Positions 26,675 through 37,749 of a stretch of 64,000 nt of DNA are shown here, in pieces. The stretch's first letter is position 1. Every line of letters begins with the position of its first letter. Both the position numbers and the translations under genes were made by a program. The stretch lies in the NCBI GenBank assembly GCA_040429635.1, contig CP158972.1, positions 777,918 to 841,917 on the forward strand, in the 5' to 3' direction. Origin of the DNA: Tamlana crocina (GTDB taxonomy: Bacteria > Bacteroidota > Bacteroidia > Flavobacteriales > Flavobacteriaceae). Below the pieces are notes generated by a model. That model was not told the DNA's origin. It was given only the letters and a program-made list of their open reading frames with translations, and ran no database searches.

Positions 26675-27973
26675 TTAATTAATTTGTCTGATTAGCATAC
26701 CCGGAAAATATTTGTTTTTTCCTCCACTGAAGGTAGTGTATTCCAATTCTGAAGGATTTTCTTCGTCGGCATTAAAGCGGTTATCCCATATGAGTTCCTT
26801 TTCAACTTTTATAACGCCTAAGCGTTCGTATTCAATAACTCCATTTTCATTGAGTACTTGTTCCAAAACTTCATATTTATCGCCTTTTTCCAAGCCTTCT
26901 TTGAGGCCAATTTTTGCTGCCAAAGGATCTGTACTGATCAATGGCGTTTTTGTTCTAAAGACTTCAAATTCCCTTTGCAGTTTGGCAATAACGTTGTCAA
27001 CCGCTCTAACCGTTGCAATACTTATTAAATCTTCGTTGCTTTTTTTGGTATAAACGGTGCTTTGTACATCGGCCCAAGAAGTGGCCTTGCCAACATATTC
27101 AAACTTGAATAGGTCGGTTTCGTCAAAAGCATTTTTCTTTTCGGTGTCAATGGCACTATCTTCCGTCCAGTAGCTATTGTAAAATATCCCAGCGATGTCA
27201 TCGTTCCAAACCAGCTTGTACAAATAAGCTTGGGTTTTGATGATGTAACCTTTTCCGGCAACTTCAACGCCTGCCGAGGTTGCGTCAGACACCGTTGCCA
27301 CATCGTTTTTCCCAAGAATTGAAGCTACATCTGAAACGCTGCCCAAAATGCCTTTGGCTTGGTCGGCAATTTCTTCTTTGTTGGTGTACTTAAAATTGTT
27401 GACCACCACAAAGGTGTTTTTTATTAGTGCTTCGCCTGCATCGGCTAACATCGCCGAACCGCGTTCACTATTGTTGGCAATTTTCACATCCAAATCGGTG
27501 GCGTTATAAAAGCCTCTTTCGGCAATTAAATCCATGTTAAAGCCACCGTTTTCACTTCTGTTGAACCATTTGGAAACCATGTTTTTAGCAATATTTTTAC
27601 TGTTTAAATAATTTAATATGGCCAAATGTTGGGTGTCATCAGAACTACTATTGTTAGATTTTAAGGAAACTTTAGATAGTAGCCCTTTCTTTTTGGGTTG
27701 TTCGCTGGCTTTTGGTTTTGTATAAACCAGGGTCGTATCGTTTTTAGGAATTAGCCTAGTAAATACCCTGTGGTTGTTGAACTTGTCGGGCAAGGGTGCA
27801 TTAACAAAAACGTCTTGTATGGTATTGGCATATTCCTGTTGTGGATCGCTAATCATGAGGGTGTGCAACGAACTACGTTTATATTTTACATCAGTGTTTT
27901 GTTGTTGGGCGCTTGTAGATAGTGAAAACAAAAAAAGCAGCGAAAAAAAAACATTCTTAAAAAAAAGTTTCAT
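26675..27973 (-). CDS. Secreted protein leading the four-gene set, unknown
   Basis: This 432-residue protein has a signal peptide (ending near STSAQ). A basic, Ser-rich linker near residues 90-115 (SEQPKKKGLLSKVSLKSNNS) separates a short N-terminal domain from a larger one that contains DLIAERGFYNATDLDVKIA, VVVNNFKYTNKEE and a glycine-rich helix with a hydrophobic face (near residues 205-250). The C-terminal 90 residues are beta-rich and end in a Gly/Lys loop. Genes follow at 19, 17 and 10 nt spacing, implying one transcript. I cannot assign a function. Confidence 0.65.
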   Translation of the reverse strand: MKLFFKNVFFSLLFLFSLSTSAQQQNTDVKYKRSSLHTLMISDPQQEYANTIQDVFVNAPLPDKFNNHRVFTRLIPKNDTTLVYTKPKASEQPKKKGLLSKVSLKSNNSSSDDTQHLAILNYLNSKNIAKNMVSKWFNRSENGGFNMDLIAERGFYNATDLDVKIANNSERGSAMLADAGEALIKNTFVVVNNFKYTNKEEIADQAKGILGSVSDVASILGKNDVATVSDATSAGVEVAGKGYIIKTQAYLYKLVWNDDIAGIFYNSYWTEDSAIDTEKKNAFDETDLFKFEYVGKATSWADVQSTVYTKKSNEDLISIATVRAVDNVIAKLQREFEVFRTKTPLISTDPLAAKIGLKEGLEKGDKYEVLEQVLNENGVIEYERLGVIKVEKELIWDNRFNADEENPSELEYTTFSGGKNKYFPGMLIRQIN

Positions 27974-28594
27974 GTTGAGAGTGTGTATGAATTAATAATA
28001 ATACCGCAAGGCTTTCGGGAAGGCTATGGATTGATTTGTTTAAATGCTGTTAAGATTGAGGGTAACTGTTTTGTTTTTCATTGTTTTAAGATTTTAAAGG
28101 GTCAATTAATAGTTGTGTTTTTAAATTATCGATTAGTCTTCAAATTAGGAAGTATTAGCTAAAGGCTGTTTAAAATGATTTCTACTCTATTTATGCTTTC
28201 AGTTCAGAGTATATTTTTTCTTGATACTGGTAGTAGCTATCTTAAACAAGTACTTTTTGCACAAACCAATAAATTCTGCCAGAAATAGACCTAATGCTTT
28301 TGTGTGTAGTTTCTTCCTATAGATATAGTGCTTTTTGAGAGAGAGAAAGGGTGTTGAATATTTATAATAAAAGGAACAAATAAAAAATTGTTAATACTTT
28401 TTTGAGATAAAGATTTCATTGTGGTTGAGATTAATTAATAGCGTTTTAAAAATAATACCGTAGCTATTAATAGAATACCTAAATTTATTATTTGGCAACT
28501 TCCAGTTATTATTTGCGTATTTTTATGATGTGTGAATAGTATATTTTTTATATTGTTTATATATTTGGTTTAGCAACAGTATTTTAATCCTCTT
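27974..28594. other. 621-nt intergenic region between divergent units
   Basis: This AT-rich region contains no open frame with coding character. It must hold the promoters of the secreted four-gene set (minus) and of the histidine kinase gene (plus). Near 28090-28122 a stretch matches one at 20838-20871 in most of 32 positions (TTTTAAAGG, AATTAATAG and TGTTTT blocks in the same order and spacing). Both stretches are upstream of minus-strand secreted-protein genes. Confidence 0.5.
28560..28567 (+). promoter_or_regulatory. Candidate -7 element (TATATTTG) of the histidine kinase gene
   Basis: TATATTTG matches the Bacteroidota -7 consensus TAnnTTTG exactly and lies 27 nt before the start codon. 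I found no TTG at the expected 19-20 nt upstream, so only the -7 part is supported. Confidence 0.5.
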
Positions 28595-30649
28595 ATGTTT
28601 AGAAAAATAAGCTGCTTGTGTTTTTTGATAAGTGCCGTTCTGTTAGCTCAACAAAGAGACATCGACTCGATCGAAAACCAATTGTTAAACACGAAGTTGG
28701 CAGATTCTACTAGATTGAATTTGTTAACAGATTTAGGGTATTATTACTATTCCATTAATGCTAAAAAAGGGTTGAAAGTTTTAGATCAAGCTCTTTTGCT
28801 AGCCAAAAGTTTAAAAGACATAGATAAAGAGGCAAGAGCATACCAATACAAGGGGCATAATTACTCAACAATTGGTAATGATTCCATGGCATTAGCCATG
28901 TATGATAAGGCAGGTGAAATTTACAAAGCTGCCAATAATTACAATAAACAGGCAAGACTCATTTACAATAAGGGGCTCATATATTTCAATAAAAGCAATT
29001 ATGTAAAGGCTAATAGGTGTAATATTGAAGCTTTTGAAGCATTTAAACAAGCAAATGATAGTGTGTTGATGGCAAAAATGCTTAATAGTATAGGTATAAA
29101 TTATATGTATTTGTCTGACTATCCATCGTCTTTATCAAAATATTTAGACGCACTCGCCATTTATAGAGATTTAAAAGACACACTTAGTCTAGATTATGCT
29201 AATACCACCCAAAACCTTGGAATTTTATATACTAAGTTAAAAACATATAAAAAGGCATTAGTATACCATGAAAAAGCTTCGAAAATTTACGAAACTTTAG
29301 ATTATAAATACGGTTTAGCCAATAGTTACAACAACATTGGTAACATTTATGATTATTTAAAACAGCAACAAAAAGCCATTGATAATTACAGAAAATCATA
29401 TGGTATAATGCAAAAAAGTGACAATAAATTAGGAATGGCCAATGCCTTGACCAATATAGGCATTGTAAACGTTGGCTTTAAAAAACATAACGAAGCGCTA
29501 AACAATTTCAATAAAGCCAAAGCGCTTTATGAAACCCTTGGCAATACCAATAATTTAGCCATAGTTCATGAATACATTGGCGAAAGTTACTTGAACATAA
29601 GCAGTTTACATAAAGCAAAAAATCATTATCAAAAGGCTTATAGTTTGGCTGAAAAATCAAAAAGCATATCATTGCAAGTATCAGCTTTAGAAGGTTTAAC
29701 AGAAGTAAACAAGCAGTTAAAAGACTATAAAAGCGCATATAATTATATTAATGAAGCTATAATATTAAAAGACAGTTTTAATTCTATTGAAAAGAAAGAA
29801 GAATTAGTAAGGCTTGAAGAAAAATATAAGTACCAAAATGAAAAAAATATATTAGAGAATAATCATATACAAGAGCAGTTGCTTTTTGCAAATGAGTTAG
29901 AGAGACAAAAAATTATAAAAACAACATATTTAGCAGGTGGTAGCATTGCGTTATGTTTTGTAATTGGATTAATGGTTTTTTATAAGAAAAAACGAGAAGC
30001 CGATTTTAACACCAAAGTTGCCACAACCGAATTAAAAGCGCTACGAGCACAAATGAACCCACATTTCATTTTCAATACGTTAAATTCTATCAATAATTAT
30101 ATTGTTAGTAATAAGGTTGATGATGCTTCAAATTATCTTACTAAATTTTCTAAACTCATGAGACAAACACTAGAGGTGTCTATGTATGAAAATATTACTA
30201 TTGAAGAAGATGTAAAGCTGTTAGAAAATTATTTAGATATTGAAAAAAAACGCATTCCCAACGGATTTAATTATGAAATTAAAATTGATGATGGCATTGA
30301 TAAAAGTAACGTTTTAGTACCGTCAATGATTATGCAACCGTTTGTTGAAAATAGTATTTGGCACGGTGTATCAAAACTTAACGGTGCTGGTGTAATTACT
30401 ATTCAAGTTAAAAAATTGAACAACCAACAGCTGTGTTATAGTGTAGAAGATAACGGCGTGGGAATAACACCTGCAAACAAAAAGAATACGGCGCACAAAT
30501 CATTGGGTATTAAAATTACAAACGATAGAATTGCAGTTTTAAACAAAACCAAAAATATAAACGCACAAATTAAAATTATTAATAAAAGTCTAGGTACAAG
30601 AGTTGAAGTAATATTGCCTTTTCAGTTAGCATATTTAAATGATGATTAA
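28595..30649 (+). CDS. TPR-containing sensor histidine kinase (LytS/His_kinase type)
   Basis: This 684-residue sensor kinase has an N-terminal signal sequence, about ten TPR-like helix pairs (residues about 30-430, for example YGLANSYNNIGNIYDYLKQQ), a transmembrane helix near 447-463, and a cytoplasmic His_kinase domain with the phospho-acceptor motif QMNPHFIFNTLNSINNYI. An HATPase domain follows with VPSMIMQPFVENSIWHG and VEDNGVGI. It probably senses an envelope signal and phosphorylates the LytTR regulator whose gene overlaps it by 11 nt. Such TPR-kinase/LytTR pairs are common in Bacteroidota; the inducing signal is unknown. Confidence 0.92.
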   Translation: MFRKISCLCFLISAVLLAQQRDIDSIENQLLNTKLADSTRLNLLTDLGYYYYSINAKKGLKVLDQALLLAKSLKDIDKEARAYQYKGHNYSTIGNDSMALAMYDKAGEIYKAANNYNKQARLIYNKGLIYFNKSNYVKANRCNIEAFEAFKQANDSVLMAKMLNSIGINYMYLSDYPSSLSKYLDALAIYRDLKDTLSLDYANTTQNLGILYTKLKTYKKALVYHEKASKIYETLDYKYGLANSYNNIGNIYDYLKQQQKAIDNYRKSYGIMQKSDNKLGMANALTNIGIVNVGFKKHNEALNNFNKAKALYETLGNTNNLAIVHEYIGESYLNISSLHKAKNHYQKAYSLAEKSKSISLQVSALEGLTEVNKQLKDYKSAYNYINEAIILKDSFNSIEKKEELVRLEEKYKYQNEKNILENNHIQEQLLFANELERQKIIKTTYLAGGSIALCFVIGLMVFYKKKREADFNTKVATTELKALRAQMNPHFIFNTLNSINNYIVSNKVDDASNYLTKFSKLMRQTLEVSMYENITIEEDVKLLENYLDIEKKRIPNGFNYEIKIDDGIDKSNVLVPSMIMQPFVENSIWHGVSKLNGAGVITIQVKKLNNQQLCYSVEDNGVGITPANKKNTAHKSLGIKITNDRIAVLNKTKNINAQIKIINKSLGTRVEVILPFQLAYLNDD

Positions 30650-31388
30650 TACATTAATTATAGATGATGAGCAGCATTGTATTGATGCTTTGCTAAAATT
30701 AACCAGTAAATACAGTGATGTTTTTAATGTTGTAAAAACATGCACAAACGTTAAAAATGCGGTTGAAACAACAAATGCGCTAAACCCAGATTTAGTTTTT
30801 TTAGATGTTGAAATTAACAACCAAACGGGGTTTGAGTATTTACAAAAAGTAAGGCATTTAAATTTTATGGTTGTTTTTACCACGGCTTACAGTAAATACG
30901 CTGTAAAAGCATTTAAGTTTGCTGCGCTACATTATTTATTAAAACCTATTGATTTTGATGATTTTGATGAGGTTGTAAATAGGCTGAAATCTCAAAAATC
31001 TACTGACGATGTAAATAAAAAAATAGACACATTACTCTATAATTTAAAAGAAGACCCAGCCAAAAAACGTATAAGCATAAACACTGCTAATGAATGTGTG
31101 GTTTTAGATGTTTCAAATATTATTTATTGTGAAGCTAAAGTAAATTATACTGACATTTACATTGAAAACGGAAAGAAAATTACAAGTTCAAAAACCTTAA
31201 AGCGTTTCGAAGAAATGCTAAAAGAAAGTGGTTTTTACAGGGTAAGTCAATCGTGTTTGGTAAACCTAAGTCACGTTAAAAAATACACAAAAACAAAACC
31301 GCCATACGCTGTAATGAGTAATGCTGAAAAAGTTAAAGTGTCGTTAAGCAGTAAAGAAGGGTTTTTAAAACAGTTGATTAATTTATAG
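30639..31388 (+). CDS. LytTR-family response regulator
   Basis: This 249-residue protein has an N-terminal receiver domain (LIIDDEQH with the acidic pair, phospho-acceptor Asp56 in VFLDVEI, Thr in VFTTAYSKYA, Lys in LLKPIDFDDF) and a C-terminal LytTR DNA-binding domain (about 145-245: IYCEAKVNYTDIYIENGK, YRVSQSCLVNLSHVKKYT). Its start overlaps the kinase gene, so the two are translationally coupled. The likely targets are unknown; LytTR proteins bind direct repeats. It converges with gltD across a strong bidirectional terminator. Confidence 0.94.
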   Translation: MMINTLIIDDEQHCIDALLKLTSKYSDVFNVVKTCTNVKNAVETTNALNPDLVFLDVEINNQTGFEYLQKVRHLNFMVVFTTAYSKYAVKAFKFAALHYLLKPIDFDDFDEVVNRLKSQKSTDDVNKKIDTLLYNLKEDPAKKRISINTANECVVLDVSNIIYCEAKVNYTDIYIENGKKITSSKTLKRFEEMLKESGFYRVSQSCLVNLSHVKKYTKTKPPYAVMSNAEKVKVSLSSKEGFLKQLINL

Positions 31389-31395
31389 GCATAAA

Positions 31396-31423
31396 AAAAT
31401 GCGAGCTTTTTAGCTCGCATTTT
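31396..31423. terminator. Bidirectional terminator between the LytTR gene and gltD
   Basis: A 12-bp stem with TTTT loop is flanked by an A-tract and a T-tract. A 32-bp core, including both tracts, is identical to the terminator at 18638-18669. Confidence 0.9.
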
Positions 31424-31452
31424 TTATGAATGATATGTATATGTTTCGGTTT

Positions 31453-32916
31453 TTATAAAGCAACCAAATCGCCTGTTATATCTTTAGAAGGCAAGTCTGA
31501 TTTACCCATCAAGAAAATATCTACTTGACGCGCGGCCTCACGACCTTCGGAAATAGCCCATACAATTAACGACTGCCCGCGGCGCATATCACCGGCAGTA
31601 AAGATGTTAGGGATATTGGTTTGGTACTTTCCGTATTCCGCCTTATAGTTTGAACGGGCATCTTTTTCAATACCTAATTTATCAGCTAAAGTGCTTTCTG
31701 GCCCTGTAAAACCTAATGCCAATAACGCTAAATCGCATGGCCAAGTTTTTTCAGTACCCGGTACTTCAATTAATTGAGGACGCTCACCCGGAACCATTTT
31801 CCACTCTACGTTAACCGTTTTCAGCGCGGTTAATTTGTTGTTTTCGTCCGTAATGAACTCTTTGGTGTTAATCAACCAGTTACGCTCAACACCTTCTTCG
31901 TGAGAAGACGATGTTTTAAGCTGCAATGGCCAAAATGGCCAAGGCGTAGTTGGCGAACGGTGCCCTGGTGGTTTCGGCATAATTTCGAAATTCACTACCG
32001 ATTTGGCGCCGTGACGGTTCGAGGTTCCAACACAGTCAGATCCCGTATCACCACCACCAATAACAATAACGTTTTTGTCAGTTGCCATCACTTGGTTTTC
32101 CACTTTTTTACCAAACAATACTTTGGTTTGTTGGGTTAAGAAATCCATAGCTTGTACCACACCATCGGCATCAATACCTGGGGTTGGTAAGCTACGTCTT
32201 TCTGTGGCACCACCACAAAGCACAACGGCATCAAAAGCCTTAAGTTCTTTGGTGTCGTAATTAACGCCAACGTTAACATTGGTTTTAAAGGTGATACCTT
32301 CGGCTTCCAAAATAGCTAAACGACGGTCTATGATTTCCTTTTCCATTTTAAAGTTAGGAATACCGTAGCGTAAAAGCCCACCGATTTCGTCATCTCTTTC
32401 GAAAACGGTTACGGTGTGTCCGGCACGATTGAGTTGTTGTGCGGCAGCCAATCCAGCAGGACCAGATCCAACAACGGCGATGGTTTTTCCTGTTCTGGTT
32501 TTTGGTGGCTGAGGTTTTATCCAACCTTCCGCGAAAGCGCGCTCAACGATTTGTTTTTCGATATTTTCGATGGATACGGGGTCTTCAATAATACCCAATA
32601 CACATGATTTTTCGCATGGCGCAGGGCACAATCTCCCAGTAAACTCCGGGAAGTTGTTAGTAGCGTGCAATAACCAAGAGGCTTTTTGCCACTCGCCTTG
32701 GTGTACCATGTGGTTAAAATCTGGTATTAAATTACCTAGTGGGCAACCACTATGGCAAAAAGGAATACCGCAATCCATACAACGAGAGCCTTGTTTGGTA
32801 ATCTCTTCTTCGCTTAATGGAACTGTAAATTCTTTATAATGTTTTACCCTATCTTGAACAGGGGTGTATTGTTCATCTTGTCTGTCAAATTCTTTAAATC
32901 CGGTTACTTTTCCCAT
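31453..32916 (-). CDS. gltD: Glutamate synthase small (beta) subunit
   Basis: This 487-residue flavoprotein passes electrons from NADPH to the large subunit of glutamate synthase. The N-terminal cysteine clusters (RCMDCGIPFCHSGCPLGN and CPAPCEKSC) bind the iron-sulfur clusters, and GSGPAGLAAAQQL (FAD) and GGGDTGSDCVG (NADPH) are the two dinucleotide-binding motifs. The C-terminus carries IFTAGDMRRGQSLIVWAISEG. It lies 4 nt downstream of gltB in a two-gene operon. Length and motifs are normal for the family. Confidence 0.97.
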   Translation of the reverse strand: MGKVTGFKEFDRQDEQYTPVQDRVKHYKEFTVPLSEEEITKQGSRCMDCGIPFCHSGCPLGNLIPDFNHMVHQGEWQKASWLLHATNNFPEFTGRLCPAPCEKSCVLGIIEDPVSIENIEKQIVERAFAEGWIKPQPPKTRTGKTIAVVGSGPAGLAAAQQLNRAGHTVTVFERDDEIGGLLRYGIPNFKMEKEIIDRRLAILEAEGITFKTNVNVGVNYDTKELKAFDAVVLCGGATERRSLPTPGIDADGVVQAMDFLTQQTKVLFGKKVENQVMATDKNVIVIGGGDTGSDCVGTSNRHGAKSVVNFEIMPKPPGHRSPTTPWPFWPLQLKTSSSHEEGVERNWLINTKEFITDENNKLTALKTVNVEWKMVPGERPQLIEVPGTEKTWPCDLALLALGFTGPESTLADKLGIEKDARSNYKAEYGKYQTNIPNIFTAGDMRRGQSLIVWAISEGREAARQVDIFLMGKSDLPSKDITGDLVAL

Positions 32917-32920
32917 GACA

Positions 32921-35900
32921 CTATGCTGTTGTTAATTCTTCTACCATTTGTTCTTCTGTCTCTAAACGCTTAAGGGCACGCTTGTATTCTATTGGCATTA
33001 CTTTTACAAAGTTGCCTAAGCTGTTGTCCCAATCTTCCAATAGCGCTTTTCCTCTGTTACTGTTTGTGTACAGTACGTGCTTTTCAATAAGCCCTTTTAA
33101 TTCTGCTGCATCTTCAGTAGAAATATCTTCAAATTCAATAGTTTCGGTATTACATAAACCGTTAACAAATTTGTTTTCAGGATCGTAAACGTAAGCGATA
33201 CCGCCACTCATACCTGCGGCGAAGTTTCTTCCAGTTTTACCAAGAACAACCACTCTACCACCAGTCATGTATTCGCAACAATGGTCTCCAACGCCTTCAA
33301 CAACGGTGTGTGCACCAGAGTTTCTCACGGCGAAACGTTCTCCTGCAATACCGTTTATATAGGCCTGACCTTGAACGGCTCCGAATAAACAAACGTTACC
33401 AACAATGATGTTGTTTTCAGCAATAAAGTCGGCCGTCGCCGGTTTTTTAACAATCAGTTTGGCTCCAGAAAGTCCTTTACCTAAATAATCGTTAGTGTTT
33501 CCGTCAACAGTAAAGGTTAAACCGTGGGCTCCAAAAGCACCAAAACTTTGTCCGGCAGAACCAGTGAAATTGATGTTCAATGTATCTTCAGGTAAACCTA
33601 AGTGGCCGTATATTTTCGAAATTTCATTACTTACAATAGCACCAACGGTACGGTTAATGTTCTTGATTTTGTAATTCAAATTCGTTTTTTCCTTTCTATA
33701 TAAAGCTCTGTGCGAATCTTTTAGGATAGTGAAATCCAAAACGTTTTCAAGATTGTGGTCTTGAGCTTCAGTATTTCTCACTGGCATTTGGCTGTAAGCT
33801 TGCGGCCTGTGTAGGATGCTCGATAAATCCAATCCTTTCGCCTTGTAATGTTTGATGGCTTTATTGGCATTGATTTTATGCGTTTGCCCAACCATTTCGG
33901 CCAAAGTTCTGAATCCTAATTGAGCCATAATCGCTCTTAATTCTTCCGCTACATAGTAGAAGAAGTTAATAACGTGCTCTGGTGTGCCTTTAAAGTTTTT
34001 ACGCAATTCTTTATCTTGAGTTGCGATACCTACAGGGCAAGTATTTAAATGACATTTACGCATCATAATACAGCCAGAAGCTACTAATGGAGCAGTAGCA
34101 AAACCAAACTCTTCAGCACCTAATAAAGCGGCAATGGCAACGTCGCGACCAGTTTTTAACTGACCATCACATTCTACAACAATACGGCTACGTAAGTTGT
34201 TTAGTACCAAGGTTTGTTGTGCTTCAGAAAGTCCAAGTTCCCATGGCAAACCAGCGTGCTTTAATGATGTTAAAGGTGAAGCTCCCGTACCACCATCGTA
34301 ACCAGAAATTAAAACCACGTCGGCTTTCGCTTTGGCCACACCGGCAGCAATGGTTCCTACACCAACTTCCGATACTAGTTTTACGTTAACACGGGCTTCG
34401 CGATTGGCATTTTTCAAATCGAAAATCAACTGCGCCAAATCCTCAATAGAATAAATATCGTGATGCGGTGGTGGTGAAATTAAACCTACAAACGGGGTGG
34501 AGTTACGTGCAGCGGCAATCCATGGCAATACTTTTTCGCCTGGAAGCTGTCCGCCTTCACCTGGTTTTGCACCCTGTGCCATTTTGATTTGAATTTCCTT
34601 AGCATTGGTCAAGTAGTGAGACGTTACACCAAAACGACCTGAAGCTACCTGCTTGATGGCAGAGTTTCGGCTATCGCCGTTCATGTCTTTTTGGAAACGT
34701 TTTCTGTCTTCACCACCTTCACCTGAATTGGATTTTCCTCCAATACGGTTCATGGCAATGGCCAAGTTTTCGTGCGCTTCCCTTGAAATAGATCCGTAAG
34801 ACATTGCACCCGTTTTGAAGCGCTTTACAATCTCCGTCCAAGGTTCTACTTCCTCGATTGGAATAGGGTCTAGGTTATCGAACTCAAATAAACCACGGAT
34901 GGTCATTAAGTTTTCAGACTGTTCATTGATGGCTTTGGCATAAACATCGTAGCTGTTTTGGTCGCTTAAGCGTACCGCCTGTTGTAATTTTGCAACCGTT
35001 GTGGGGTTGAACAAATGGCGCTCGCCGTTACGTCTCCATCGGTAATCGCCACCAATGTTTAAACCTAGTTTTTTATCAATTAAATTATCTGGATACGCTT
35101 GTTTGTAGCGTTCGTTAATTTCTTTTTCAATTTCGTATAGCCCGATACCTTCAATTCTTGAAGCGGTATATGGGAAGTATTTTTCAACAAATGCAGAGTT
35201 GAAACCAACGATTTCGAAAATTTGAGAACCTCGGTACGAGTGTAATGTTGAGATTCCAATCTTGTTCATGATTTTCAACAGCCCTTTACCAATGGCTTTG
35301 TTGAAGTTTTCAACGGCTTTGTCTTCATTCAAGTTTTCAATGAAACCTTCCTTTACCTGCATTCTGATGATTTCGTTCACCATGTACGGGTTGATGGCAC
35401 TAGCACCATAGCCGAACAAGGTAGCAAAGTGGTGAGGCTCGCGAGGCTCGGCCGACTCTACAATAATATCGAAATACGAACGCTTGCGTAAACGGTTCAT
35501 TTGGTGGTTTACATAAGAACATGCCAATAACGATGGTATTGGAGCAAAATCCTTATTAACCCCTCTGTCTGAAAGAATAATAATGTTTGTACCTCTTTCA
35601 AGTGCTTTTGTAACCTGAACGATGATGTTTTCCAAAGCATCTTCCAGTCCATTTAATCCTTGCGCTTTAGGGTAAAGGATGTGGATGGTTTCAGCCTTAA
35701 AGCTGTCGATGGAAATGGTTCTGATTTTTTCTAAATCGGCATTTGAAATGACCGGATTTTGAATTCTTAATTTTCTACATTGTCTTTCGGTAATGCTGAA
35801 AATGTTACGGTCTTTACCTAAATTCAAACTAATGTCGGTTACAATTTCCTCACGTATACCGTCCAACGGCGGGTTGGTAACTTGGGCGAATAATTGCTTG

Positions 35901-37444
35901 AAGTAGTTTGAGATAAGTTGAGGTCTGTCTGATAATACAGCCAACGGCGTGTCGATTCCCATTGAACCTAAAGCCTCTTTTCCGGCAACGGCCATAGGGG
36001 TGATGACTTCCTGAATATCTTCAAACGTATAGTTGAATAAACGCTGACGTGTTTTTATATCGATAGTTTCGATTGGGCAAGTTTCGTTGGTATAAGGGAC
36101 GTCCCTTAAATGTAAACGGGTTTTGTCCAACCATGCTTTGTATGGTCTTTCAGAAACTATTTTTGTTTTTATTTCTTCGTCGTTGATAATGCGGCCTTCG
36201 TTCATGTCTACCAAGAACATTTTTCCTGGCTCCAATCTTCCGTGGCTCTCCACATCGGCGGGGTCAACGTTTACCACACCAATTTCAGAAGACATGATTA
36301 ATTTTCCGCTTTTTGTAACGGTGTATCTTGATGGTCTTAAACCGTTTCTGTCCAAGAGGGCGCCAATGTAATCGCCATCAGTAAATGGCACGGATGCAGG
36401 GCCATCCCAAGGCTCCATGATGCAGGCATTGTATTCGTAAAACGCCTTTTTGTCTTCGCTCATGGTTTTGTGTTTTTCCCATGCTTCAGGAATCATCATC
36501 ATCATGATTTCGGGTAGCGAACGCCCTGTGTGGGTTAATAATTCTACCACCATATCCATAGAGGCAGAATCTGATTTTCCTGGCAAAATGATAGGGAACA
36601 GTTTTTCGATTTGCGGACCGAAAACATCACTTTTCATGATTTCTTCGCGAACACGCATACGGCTTACGTTACCTCTTAAGGTGTTTATTTCACCATTTTG
36701 GCACATAAAACGGAAAGGCTGTGCCAGTTCCCAAGTAGGCATGGTATTGGTTGAGAAACGCTGGTGTACCAATGCCAAACGAGTTACTAAATCTATTTGC
36801 TGTAAATCGGTATAATATGGGCCAATATCCTCTGGCATGATTATACCTTTGTAAATTAAGGTTGTTGTTGATAAACTTGGTAGGTAGAAATATGAACTTT
36901 CTGAAATTTTGGAGTTCATGATTTCGTGCTCCGTTATTTTGCGGGCAGCATATAATTTGGCTTTAAATGTGGCCTCGTCAATAGCTTCGGTTTTGCCGAT
37001 AAATATTTGCTCGATATTGGGTTCTGATGCCTTGGCAATTTCACCCAATTGGCTAGAATCCACGGGCACTTTTCTCCACCCTAAAATAGAAAGGCCTTGG
37101 GCTTTTATTTCTTTTTCAAAAACGTTTTTGCAAAAGGTGTATTGGTTGGTGTTTTTTGGTAAAAATACCATACCAACTGCATACTCTCTTTGCTCGGGTA
37201 ATTCGAAATCGCAAACCCGTTTAAAATAGTCGTGAGGGATATCAATAAGCAAACCAGCACCATCACCAGTTTTTCCATCGGCACTTACACCCCCTCGGTG
37301 CTCTAATTTTACCAGAATCTCCAAAGCATCGTGGATGATTTGATTTGTTTTCTCTCCTTTAAGATTACAAATAAAACCAGCACCACAATTGGCGTGTTCG
37401 TATTCGGGTAAATAAAGTCCTTGTTTCGTCAGCATAATCAACAA
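32921..37444 (-). CDS. gltB: Glutamate synthase large (alpha) subunit
   Basis: This 1507-residue enzyme makes two glutamates from glutamine and 2-oxoglutarate. The nascent chain has a short propeptide; processing before Cys20 (HANCGAGFI) would expose the N-terminal nucleophile of the glutaminase domain. The central and FMN domains follow, with the synthase region around [20 protein letters not shown] and [13 protein letters not shown], the 3Fe-4S cysteines in [20 protein letters not shown], and a C-terminal GXGXG beta-helix domain ([20 protein letters not shown]). An ATG at 37435 is an alternative start. A consensus promoter lies 30-59 nt upstream. Confidence 0.97.
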   Translation of the reverse strand: MLIMLTKQGLYLPEYEHANCGAGFICNLKGEKTNQIIHDALEILVKLEHRGGVSADGKTGDGAGLLIDIPHDYFKRVCDFELPEQREYAVGMVFLPKNTNQYTFCKNVFEKEIKAQGLSILGWRKVPVDSSQLGEIAKASEPNIEQIFIGKTEAIDEATFKAKLYAARKITEHEIMNSKISESSYFYLPSLSTTTLIYKGIIMPEDIGPYYTDLQQIDLVTRLALVHQRFSTNTMPTWELAQPFRFMCQNGEINTLRGNVSRMRVREEIMKSDVFGPQIEKLFPIILPGKSDSASMDMVVELLTHTGRSLPEIMMMMIPEAWEKHKTMSEDKKAFYEYNACIMEPWDGPASVPFTDGDYIGALLDRNGLRPSRYTVTKSGKLIMSSEIGVVNVDPADVESHGRLEPGKMFLVDMNEGRIINDEEIKTKIVSERPYKAWLDKTRLHLRDVPYTNETCPIETIDIKTRQRLFNYTFEDIQEVITPMAVAGKEALGSMGIDTPLAVLSDRPQLISNYFKQLFAQVTNPPLDGIREEIVTDISLNLGKDRNIFSITERQCRKLRIQNPVISNADLEKIRTISIDSFKAETIHILYPKAQGLNGLEDALENIIVQVTKALERGTNIIILSDRGVNKDFAPIPSLLACSYVNHQMNRLRKRSYFDIIVESAEPREPHHFATLFGYGASAINPYMVNEIIRMQVKEGFIENLNEDKAVENFNKAIGKGLLKIMNKIGISTLHSYRGSQIFEIVGFNSAFVEKYFPYTASRIEGIGLYEIEKEINERYKQAYPDNLIDKKLGLNIGGDYRWRRNGERHLFNPTTVAKLQQAVRLSDQNSYDVYAKAINEQSENLMTIRGLFEFDNLDPIPIEEVEPWTEIVKRFKTGAMSYGSISREAHENLAIAMNRIGGKSNSGEGGEDRKRFQKDMNGDSRNSAIKQVASGRFGVTSHYLTNAKEIQIKMAQGAKPGEGGQLPGEKVLPWIAAARNSTPFVGLISPPPHHDIYSIEDLAQLIFDLKNANREARVNVKLVSEVGVGTIAAGVAKAKADVVLISGYDGGTGASPLTSLKHAGLPWELGLSEAQQTLVLNNLRSRIVVECDGQLKTGRDVAIAALLGAEEFGFATAPLVASGCIMMRKCHLNTCPVGIATQDKELRKNFKGTPEHVINFFYYVAEELRAIMAQLGFRTLAEMVGQTHKINANKAIKHYKAKGLDLSSILHRPQAYSQMPVRNTEAQDHNLENVLDFTILKDSHRALYRKEKTNLNYKIKNINRTVGAIVSNEISKIYGHLGLPEDTLNINFTGSAGQSFGAFGAHGLTFTVDGNTNDYLGKGLSGAKLIVKKPATADFIAENNIIVGNVCLFGAVQGQAYINGIAGERFAVRNSGAHTVVEGVGDHCCEYMTGGRVVVLGKTGRNFAAGMSGGIAYVYDPENKFVNGLCNTETIEFEDISTEDAAELKGLIEKHVLYTNSNRGKALLEDWDNSLGNFVKVMPIEYKRALKRLETEEQMVEELTTA

Positions 37445-37473
37445 TTATTGGTTTTAAAACTTGAGTTGAAACG

Positions 37474-37503
37474 TAAAGATACTCACTAGTTTTCGAACCG
37501 CAA
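37474..37503 (-). promoter_or_regulatory. gltBD promoter, TTG-N19-TATCTTTA
   Basis: On the minus strand TTG (37503-37501) is followed by exactly 19 nt and TATCTTTA (37481-37474). This fits the Bacteroidota sigma-ABfr-type pattern TTG-N19-TAnnTTTG with one mismatch in the last base. It is 30 nt from the gltB start codon. Confidence 0.65.
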
Positions 37504-37749
37504 TAAGGTGTGTTTCATTATTTCGATTTTAGGAGCGAACCTCAATTAAAAATAATTATATATCAATATTACATCGCTTTTTTAATAAATATTCAAACAG
37601 CATTTTTTGAGTGATAAATATAGATATGCTAATTAAAGTCAACGAAAAGTTGTTTAAATAAAAAAAACTGCATCAAAAATTTGAAAATACTGACAATAAT
37701 TCAATTGAATGTATTGTTAAAAAACTAAAAAAATAAGTTTTTTGGGTGA

